From the NCBI RefSeq assembly GCF_005502935.1, contig NZ_SCMP01000005.1, positions 184,695-248,694 on the forward strand: 64,000 bases of DNA. The letters are read 5' to 3'. The notes under the pieces were generated by a model, which searched no databases, was not told the DNA's origin, and was given only the letters and a program-made list of their open reading frames with translations. The position numbers and the translations under genes were made by a program. Position 1 is the first letter of the stretch. Every line of letters starts with the position of its first letter. Positions 55,254 through 64,000 of this stretch are shown one piece after another. This DNA comes from Pseudomonas sp. 2FG (GTDB lineage: Bacteria; Pseudomonadota; Gammaproteobacteria; Pseudomonadales; Pseudomonadaceae).

Positions 55254-56450
55254 TCAGTCGCAGACCTGGGCGATGGCGCGGGCCAGGTCGTCGAGCCGGC
55301 TGGCATCGATCCCGGCCACGTTGGCACGGCCGGAACCGACCATATACACGCTGTATTCATCGCGCAGCCGCTGCACCTGCTGGGGCGTGAGGCCGGTGTA
55401 GGAGAACATCCCGCGCTGGATGCCGATATGTGCAAAGCGTTCGGCCAGGCCATAAGGCTGCAGGGCTTCGACCAAGCCCAGGCGCAGTTCGGCGATGCGC
55501 CGACGCATGCCTTCCACTTCATCGACCCAGAGGGTTTTCAAGGCCTGGTCGTCGAGGATCTGCGCGACCACCGCAGCGCCATGGGCCGGCGGGGTGGACC
55601 ACAGGTTGCGGGCGGTGGAGGCCAGCTGGCTGCGCACATCCAGTAGTTTTTCCGCATCTTCGCAGCAGACGATCAAGGCGCCGGTGCGTTCGCGGTAGAG
55701 GCCGAAGTTCTTCGAGCAGGAGCTGGTGATCAGCAGCTCCGGCAGTTCTTGGGCGAACAGCCGTACCGCCCAGGCGTCGTCGTCCAGCCCATCGCCGAAG
55801 CCTTGATAGGCGAAGTCGATCAGCGGCAACAGCTCACGGGCGCGCACCACCTCCAGCACCCGGCGCCAGTCGTCGTGCGACAGGTCGAAGCCGGTCGGGT
55901 TGTGGCAGCAGGCGTGCAGCAGCACCACGTCGCCGAGCGGCAACTGGCCGAGGGCGGCGAGCATGGCTTCGACGTTCAGGCAGTTGTCGCTGCCGACGTA
56001 GGGGTAGTGACCGACCTTGAGCCCAACTGCGGCAAAGATCGTTTCGTGGATCGGCCAGGTCGGGTCGCTCAGCCAGATGCCACGGCCCGGCAGGCAGCGG
56101 GCGATAAAGTCCGCCGTCAGGCGCAGAGCGCCGGTGCCGCCCGGTGTTTGCGTGGCGCCGGCGCGCTGTTCGCGCAGCAGTGCGGAGTCGCCACCGAGCA
56201 CCAGTTCGGCCAGGCGAGAGGTAAACAGCGCATCGCCATGACCGCCGATGTAGCTCTTGGTCGTTTCGCTGTCGACCAAGCGCTGCTCGGCCAGCTTCAC
56301 CGCGCGCAAAATCGGCGTATGACCCTGGGGGTCTTTGTACACGCCAACCCCGAGATCCAACTTGGCCGGATTGCTGTCGGCGCGAAAGGCCTCTATCAGG
56401 CCGAGAATCGGGTCGCCGGGCACGCGGGAGATCGCGTGGAAGTGTTTCAC
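55254..56450 (-). CDS. phhC: Aromatic amino acid aminotransferase PhhC
   Basis: This 398-residue fold-type I aminotransferase converts tyrosine to 4-hydroxyphenylpyruvate, the Hpd substrate. Family motifs are [32 protein letters not shown] and [17 protein letters not shown], with the PLP lysine in SKNF. The start is GTG 56450, which overlaps the phhB stop by four bases. Length equals P. aeruginosa PhhC. It is the last gene of phhA-phhB-phhC. Confidence 0.94.
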   Translation of the reverse strand: MKHFHAISRVPGDPILGLIEAFRADSNPAKLDLGVGVYKDPQGHTPILRAVKLAEQRLVDSETTKSYIGGHGDALFTSRLAELVLGGDSALLREQRAGATQTPGGTGALRLTADFIARCLPGRGIWLSDPTWPIHETIFAAVGLKVGHYPYVGSDNCLNVEAMLAALGQLPLGDVVLLHACCHNPTGFDLSHDDWRRVLEVVRARELLPLIDFAYQGFGDGLDDDAWAVRLFAQELPELLITSSCSKNFGLYRERTGALIVCCEDAEKLLDVRSQLASTARNLWSTPPAHGAAVVAQILDDQALKTLWVDEVEGMRRRIAELRLGLVEALQPYGLAERFAHIGIQRGMFSYTGLTPQQVQRLRDEYSVYMVGSGRANVAGIDASRLDDLARAIAQVCD

Positions 56451-56818
56451 TTGCGCCCCTCCGCGGTTTTCGCGACCTCGTCGGTACGGGCGGCCATGAT
56501 GAAGTCGTTGCGGTGCAGGCCTTTGATCGAGTGGCTCCACCAGGTCACGGTGACCTGGCCCCATTCGGTCAGCAGGCCGGGGTGATGGCCCTCTGCCTCG
56601 GAGATGTCGCCGACGGCGTTGGTGAAGGCCATGGCCTGCTTGAAGTTCTTGAACAGGAAGAGCTTTTCCAGCTGCATCACGCCGTCACGAACCTCGATAT
56701 TCCAGTCCGGAATCTGCCGCAGCAATTCGGGCAGTTCGGCATCGCTGACTTGCGGGGCTCCGGCTTGGCAGGCTTCGCAGTGGGCCTGATTCAGAGCGGA
56801 GGGGGTCAAAGCGGTCAT
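56447..56818 (-). CDS. phhB: Pterin-4a-carbinolamine dehydratase PhhB
   Basis: This 123-residue protein regenerates the tetrahydrobiopterin cofactor of PhhA by dehydrating 4a-hydroxytetrahydropterin. The conserved active-site segments are [21 protein letters not shown] and the basic [18 protein letters not shown] precedes the ATG. It overlaps phhC by four bases and is separated from phhA by 161 bases that hold a palindromic repeat and a tandem repeat. Confidence 0.95.
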   Translation of the reverse strand: MTALTPSALNQAHCEACQAGAPQVSDAELPELLRQIPDWNIEVRDGVMQLEKLFLFKNFKQAMAFTNAVGDISEAEGHHPGLLTEWGQVTVTWWSHSIKGLHRNDFIMAARTDEVAKTAEGRK

Positions 56819-56846
56819 GGTGGGTTCCTTCTTGTAGGCGTTTGCT

Positions 56847-56873
56847 GTCTAGGTAGTCTAGGTAGTCTAGGTA
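56847..56873. repeat. Three tandem copies of the 9-mer GTCTAGGTA
   Basis: Three exact copies of GTCTAGGTA (56847, 56856, 56865) run directly into the left end of the 56871-56950 palindrome, between phhA and phhB. A short tandem array like this can vary in copy number. Confidence 0.9.
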
Positions 56874-56950
56874 GGCTGGGTAGAGCGTAGCGAAACCCAG
56901 CTCGATGCTATGCGCTGGGTTTCGTCGCTACGCGACTCTACCCAGCCTAC
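56871..56950. repeat. Complete TAGGCTGGGTAGAG palindromic repeat (phhA/phhB junction)
   Basis: GTAGGCTGGGTAGAGCGTAG, CGAAACCCAGC, a short centre, GCTGGGTTTCG, then CTACGCGACTCTACCCAGCC and TAC form two nested inverted arms. This is the most complete copy of the family also found at 18477-18552, 30815-30853 and 18841-18886. Confidence 0.88.
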
Positions 56951-56979
56951 GTGTCCAGGTATTCGTGTCCGGATATCGT

Positions 56980-57768
56980 TCAGGCCGCCTGTTTCGGCGG
57001 GAATTTCGCCGGGTGCAAACCTAGCTGCATGGCTTTGGGCACCATCGCCATGATGTCCTCATGGGCCAGTTCGAACAGCCGCTTAAGCTCCGGCAGCACG
57101 AAATACAGCGGTTGCAGGATGTCGATGCGGTAAGGCGTGCGCATCGCTTCGATAGGGTCGAAGGCCTGGTGCTCGGGCTGGTCGGACAGGCAGTAGAGCG
57201 TCTCCTTCGGTGAGGAGAGGATGCCGCCGCCATAAATTTTGCGGCCCTGCGGAGTGTCGACCAGGCCGAACTCGATGGTCATCCAGTACAGGCGGGCGAG
57301 GTAGACGCGTTGCTCTTTGCTGGCCTGGAGGCCGAGCTTGCCATAGGCGTGGGTGAATTCGGCGAACCAGGGGTTGGTCAGCAGCGGGCAGTGGCCGAAG
57401 ATCTCGTGGAAAATGTCCGGCTCTTGCAGGTAGTCCAGCTCCTCCGGCGAGCGGATAAAGGTGGCGACCGGGAATTGCTTGCTGGCCAGCAGTTGGAAAA
57501 AGGTCTCGAACGGAATCAGCGCCGGCACCCGCGTCACGCGCCAACCGGTGCTGGCCTCGAGCACCTTGTTGATCTCGCCGAGTTGCGGGATGCGCTCATG
57601 GGGCAGGCCAATCTGCTCGATACCGTCCAAATACTCCTGACAGGCGCGGCCTTCGATCACCTTCAACTGGCGGCTGATCAAGGTGTTCCACACCTGATGC
57701 TCGGCTTCCGGGTAATGGATAAAACCGTGCTCGTCGGGTTGGCGGGCCACGTACTGCGTGGTTTTCAT
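56980..57768 (-). CDS. phhA: Phenylalanine 4-monooxygenase PhhA
   Basis: This 262-residue non-haem iron enzyme hydroxylates phenylalanine to tyrosine with tetrahydropterin. The iron ligands are His121 and His126 (HEIFGH) and Glu166 (YWMTIEFG), identical in number and spacing to bacterial PheH. There is no N-terminal regulatory domain, as usual in bacteria. The start at 57768 has CAGGAGACC upstream. Divergent from phhR; the shared spacer holds a PhhR-type box. Confidence 0.97.
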   Translation of the reverse strand: MKTTQYVARQPDEHGFIHYPEAEHQVWNTLISRQLKVIEGRACQEYLDGIEQIGLPHERIPQLGEINKVLEASTGWRVTRVPALIPFETFFQLLASKQFPVATFIRSPEELDYLQEPDIFHEIFGHCPLLTNPWFAEFTHAYGKLGLQASKEQRVYLARLYWMTIEFGLVDTPQGRKIYGGGILSSPKETLYCLSDQPEHQAFDPIEAMRTPYRIDILQPLYFVLPELKRLFELAHEDIMAMVPKAMQLGLHPAKFPPKQAA

Positions 57769-57890
57769 ACGGTCTCCTGCGCGGTCGCAATGCCGCAGCG
57801 CATTGTTGTTGTGTTGACCTAGCAATACCGCAGAGCGTTGCGCTGCGCAGCCGGCTAGCGGCTCGGGTCGGCAGGGAATACCGATAAATT

Positions 57891-57908
57891 CGTAAAGATA
57901 TAGTTACG
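57891..57908. promoter_or_regulatory. Candidate PhhR (TyrR-type) box between phhA and phhR
   Basis: CGTAAA-GATATA-GTTACG is a close match to the TyrR/PhhR consensus TGTAAA-N6-TTTACA, with the essential G and C 14 bases apart. It lies 123 bases upstream of the phhA start and 132 bases before phhR, a position that would allow activation of phhA and autoregulation. Confidence 0.65.
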
Positions 57909-58040
57909 ATCTTGGCGATGTTGCGGATTTCAGCCTTGCTGGTGCGGCCATCTGTCACATATTCTTGACGAAAATCTGCGGTGATTTTGCGAAAAAAGCA
58001 CCGCCAGCCCGCCACCAGCAGCGATAACAGGGCGTTTACG

Positions 58041-59594
<1,554 letters not shown>

Positions 59595-59711
59595 GTCGCG
59601 CAGCGGTCGGTAAGGCAACTTGTTGTTACAAATGATAGGACGTATCATTCGCCTTCGGTTTTTCGTTGTAGGGAATGCATAGTCATCCCTGATAAAAATA
59701 AGGTTAATGCA

Positions 59712-60290
59712 ATGCTTAAAATGCTACTCGTATACGGCCATCTGCTCGCCACTTGTATTGCCCTGGGGCGGGTGCTGCAGGCCGATCACAAGCTCTGGGG
59801 TTGGCGCAGGGAGGCGTTGGATCAGGCGCAGCGTGAGTATCTCGAGGAAACTCAGAAGATCGTCACCCTGGCGCTGCTGGCTCTTTGGGGAAGTGGCCTG
59901 CTGTTGGTGCTCCAGGGTTACCTCAATGAGGGGGCCACGTATCTGCTCAATCAGAAGCTCTGGGCGAAGGTGACTGTTGTTGCGCTGCTTAGCCTGAACG
60001 GCGCGTTGCTGCATCGAGTCGGTTTCCCCCTGCTGCAAAAGGCTCCCTTCGTCTTGTTGCACAGTTCCGCCCGTACCCGCCTTGCTCTCTTGGGCGCGCT
60101 CTCCATGAGCGGCTGGCTATTCGCCGCTTTCCTGGGCGTGGCTCGAGCGTGGAATCATGTGTTGCCTTACCTGTATGTGATGGGCACTTTTGCGGTGTTC
60201 TCGTTGCTGGCCTGCGCCGTGGCTTTCACAGTCGCCAGTGCGGCGGGTGCTGTGGGCGAGGAGGAGGGTGAGCGGTCCGCTGCTTCATAG
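59712..60290 (+). CDS. Integral membrane protein of unknown function (192 aa)
   Basis: This protein has about four to five membrane helices (roughly 4-20, 52-72, 84-104, 125-147 and 155-177), an amphipathic loop with REYLEETQKIVTLALLALWGSG and an acidic tail. I do not recognise a specific family; it looks like the DUF2214/CopD-like class of small four-helix membrane proteins, which is a guess. ATG 59712 follows AAGGTTAA, a weak ribosome binding site. It is monocistronic, with a terminator about 100 bases downstream. Confidence 0.65.
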   Translation: MLKMLLVYGHLLATCIALGRVLQADHKLWGWRREALDQAQREYLEETQKIVTLALLALWGSGLLLVLQGYLNEGATYLLNQKLWAKVTVVALLSLNGALLHRVGFPLLQKAPFVLLHSSARTRLALLGALSMSGWLFAAFLGVARAWNHVLPYLYVMGTFAVFSLLACAVAFTVASAAGAVGEEEGERSAAS

Positions 60291-60388
60291 GCTGTCCGTC
60301 TAGGCCGAACAGGGATGCAGCGACACCGTCTGGAACCCGTTCTTCAGGGCGCCAGTGTCTAGGTGTTTCTCTCTCGGAATGATTGACT

Positions 60389-60413
60389 GGGCGACCTTAG
60401 GGTCGCCCTTTTT
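60389..60413 (+). terminator. Rho-independent terminator after the 192-aa membrane protein
   Basis: GGGCGACC-TTAG-GGTCGCCC is an 8-bp perfect stem followed by TTTTT. The remaining spacer to 60601 has no gene; it should carry the acsA promoter. Confidence 0.9.
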
Positions 60414-60601
60414 AGTTTGGGGCTCGCAGGGCGCCAAGCTGATTTGTGAGCGGCCGTGGCTGCGATGCTGGGGCAAGGGCGCGTGGGCGCGCCGCCTACC
60501 GGGTGCTACGACTGGTAAGACCATGGTCGAATGGTTATTGAGGGACGCAGCAGCTACAAAAGGCGCCATAAAACAACAACTGCCCGCTGAGGTATTTTCC
60601 G

Positions 60602-62557
<1,956 letters not shown>

Positions 62558-62572
62558 AAGGCAGCTGTTACC

Positions 62573-62611
62573 AGGCCCTGCTCCAGTCACAAGCTGGGGC
62601 AGGGCCTTTTC
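62573..62611 (+). terminator. Rho-independent terminator after acsA
   Basis: AGGCCCTGCTCCAG and CTGGGGCAGGGCCT pair with one mismatch around a seven-base loop and are followed by TTTT. Confidence 0.88.
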
Positions 62612-63153
62612 GTTTCGGCCTTGGTGGTTGTCTCGCAGTCTGCCGACTCGAGCCATAAAACGCCGATTGATGGGGATTGATATCGGCTTTATGGGCTGGC
62701 TTGCACGGCTGAGCGAAGGGCTTGGTGGACGTAACACGCTGGGTAACAGCGCGCACTTTGGCGGGGTGTACGGAAACAGCTTGCGCTGTTTGGCTGCTTG
62801 TTTAGGCTGGTTGAGAATCTTTAGATGTGCTGAAAGTGCCGAAATATAAGGGTTTTGCAAAATATGGCGCGATTATTGCCTTTGTCATGGGTTATCAATT
62901 CTTTCTGGTGCTCCAGGTTTTAGAGTGCCTGTCAATATGCCTGGCAAGGCTGCCGGAGCCTTTTGTAACTAGTTGTCGCATTGGAGAAATATCGGCTTTT
63001 GGGCTGTCGTTAGAATGCCGCTCACCCAGCCGTAGCCTCTTGCATGCCGCCTAGCGCACTGCAAGGACGGTGACTCTTTCTATACTTCACGGACGGCCTG
63101 GGCGATCTCCAACTCTGCCAACAGAAGCCACACCCACTCGAAGGAGTCATAAG
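62612..63153 (+). promoter_or_regulatory. aotJ upstream region with a weak sigma-54-like element
   Basis: These 542 bases contain no recognisable gene. TGGCGCGATTATTGCC at 62865-62880 has the GG-N10-GC spacing of a -24/-12 promoter but lies 274 bases before aotJ and is only a partial consensus match. AAGGAG at 63141-63146 is the aotJ ribosome binding site. From memory, aotJ of P. aeruginosa is arginine/ArgR controlled; no ArgR site was confirmed. Confidence 0.3.
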
Positions 63154-63933
63154 ATGAAGAAGATCGCGCTTCTCGGCGCCCTGGCGCTGTCCGTCCTGTC
63201 GTCGCTGGCCATGGCCGACGATGCCAAGCCGCTGCGTATCGGTATCGAGGCGGCTTACCCACCTTTTGCCAGCAAGACGCCAGACGGCGCTATCACCGGT
63301 TTTGACTACGACATCGGTAACGCGCTGTGCGAAGAGATGAAGGTCAAGTGCCAGTGGATCGAGCAGGAGTTCGATGGTCTGATCCCAGCTCTGAAAGTCC
63401 GTAAATTCGACGCCGTGCTGTCCTCGATGAACATCACCGAAGACCGTCTGAAGTCGGTGGACTTCAGCAAGAAGTACTACAACTCCCCCGCCAGGCTGGC
63501 GATGAAGACCGGCGCCGTACTGAACGACCCGTTGGTCGATCTGAAAGGCAAGAAGGTCGGTGTGCAGCGCTCTTCCATTTACGACCGCTATGCCAGCGAG
63601 ACCTTTGCTCCGGCGGGCATCGAGGTGGTGCGTTACAGTTCGCAGAACGAAGTGTTCCTGGATCTGGCCGCCGGCCGTGTAGATGCCACCCTGGCCGATG
63701 CCGTGAACATCGACGACGGCTTCCTCAAGACCGATGCCGGCAAGGGCTTCGCGTTGGTCGGCCCGGCTATCACCGAGAAGAAATACTTCGGTGAGGGCGC
63801 CGGTATCGCGGTGCGCAAGGGCGACAAGGCGCTGGCCGACAAATTCAGTGCGGCCATCGATGCGATCCGCGCCAATGGCAAGTACAAGGCCGTGCAGGAC
63901 AAGTACTTCCAGTTCGATATCTACGGCGAGTAA
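63154..63933 (+). CDS. aotJ: Arginine/ornithine ABC transporter substrate-binding protein AotJ
   Basis: This 259-residue periplasmic protein has a signal peptide (1-21, ending SLAMA) and the basic amino acid-binding fold (LAO/HisJ family): [59 protein letters not shown] and [13 protein letters not shown]. It binds arginine and ornithine for an ABC importer whose permease and ATPase genes should follow outside the window. The position after acsA agrees with aotJ of P. aeruginosa as I recall it. AAGGAG precedes ATG 63154. Confidence 0.9.
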   Translation: MKKIALLGALALSVLSSLAMADDAKPLRIGIEAAYPPFASKTPDGAITGFDYDIGNALCEEMKVKCQWIEQEFDGLIPALKVRKFDAVLSSMNITEDRLKSVDFSKKYYNSPARLAMKTGAVLNDPLVDLKGKKVGVQRSSIYDRYASETFAPAGIEVVRYSSQNEVFLDLAAGRVDATLADAVNIDDGFLKTDAGKGFALVGPAITEKKYFGEGAGIAVRKGDKALADKFSAAIDAIRANGKYKAVQDKYFQFDIYGE

Positions 63934-63968
63934 TCGCTTTCTCTGAAGGTGGCATAGCCGGGGGGGGT

Positions 63969-64000
63969 AGTTGTAGTACTTCTTGCTGAAGTCCACCGAC
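63969..64000. repeat. 32-base exact inverted copy of an internal aotJ segment
   Basis: The last 32 bases of the window are the exact reverse complement of 63453-63484 inside aotJ, the segment encoding [10 protein letters not shown]. They follow a run of eight G. In the reverse direction they restore the frame [11 protein letters not shown]. This is more likely a fold-back at a sequence end or a chimera than a functional repeat. Confidence 0.85.

Noticed and set aside
63022..63996. Minus-strand frame starting MDFSKKYYN at the window end
   Set aside because: Its start lies in the inverted 32-base copy of aotJ and the rest is antisense to aotJ. It is not a second binding-protein gene on present evidence.

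Overview
The window is high-GC chromosomal DNA from a Pseudomonas or close relative. The evidence is the protein families (ActP/YjcH, MnmC, polyphosphate:AMP phosphotransferase, PhhRABC, AcsA followed by an AotJ-like protein), ATG/GTG starts behind GGAG-type ribosome binding sites, and dispersed intergenic palindromes of a kind common in that genus. From memory, several neighbourhoods match P. aeruginosa: betaine-binding protein/yjcH/actP, aroP2 with phhCBA-phhR, and acsA-aotJ. No rRNA, tRNA, CRISPR array, complete insertion sequence or prophage was seen. Almost everything is core metabolism, transport and signalling.

Layout. 0-3 kb: end of a solute-binding protein gene, acetate permease yjcH-actP, and a truncated haemoglobin. 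3-7.8 kb: a leftward BMP-type (nucleoside-like) ABC importer. 8-11 kb: nitronate monooxygenase, glutathione S-transferase and a divergent LysR regulator. 11.4-18.8 kb: a diguanylate cyclase with a haem-binding-type sensor, small proteins, an SDR enzyme, an MFS carrier, phosphate transporter PitA, a broken ynfA and yheU. 18.9-21.7 kb: a hybrid 7TMR-DISM histidine kinase. 22-24.3 kb: a compact leftward operon of thiol-only CsoR-family repressor, rhodanese, TauE-type exporter and persulfide-dioxygenase-like MBL protein, probably for sulfide/persulfide detoxification. 24.4-38.6 kb: mnmC, pap, thiolase, EamA transporter, oxidoreductase-fumC, DUF2804, DUF2059-bolA, trhO, a DsbA-like protein and an ABC exporter.

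38.8-40.7 kb looks compositionally different. It holds a small exported protein with a TAAG tetrapeptide, about 750 bases of degenerate sequence, and a LapG-type periplasmic protease with no adjacent lapD. 41-48.6 kb: ccoG, a MocR regulator, a truncated RTX fragment, an LCAT-type lipoprotein lipase and a PAS-GGDEF-EAL protein. 48.8-59.6 kb: aromatic amino acid catabolism. PhhA/PhhB hydroxylate phenylalanine, PhhC transaminates tyrosine, Hpd, HmgA, FahA and MaiA take 4-hydroxyphenylpyruvate to fumarate and acetoacetate, AroP imports substrate and PhhR regulates. A palindromic repeat sits in every junction between the four homogentisate-pathway genes. 59.7-64 kb: a membrane protein, acsA and an AotJ-like binding protein.

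The points most worth checking are the LapG/TAAG pair, the histidine-free persulfide-type repressor with two candidate operators, an mnmC 3'-end-like fragment that brackets that operon, the repeat family in the tyrosine operon, the ynfA pseudogene, and an exact 32-base inverted copy of aotJ at the very end of the window that may be an assembly artefact.
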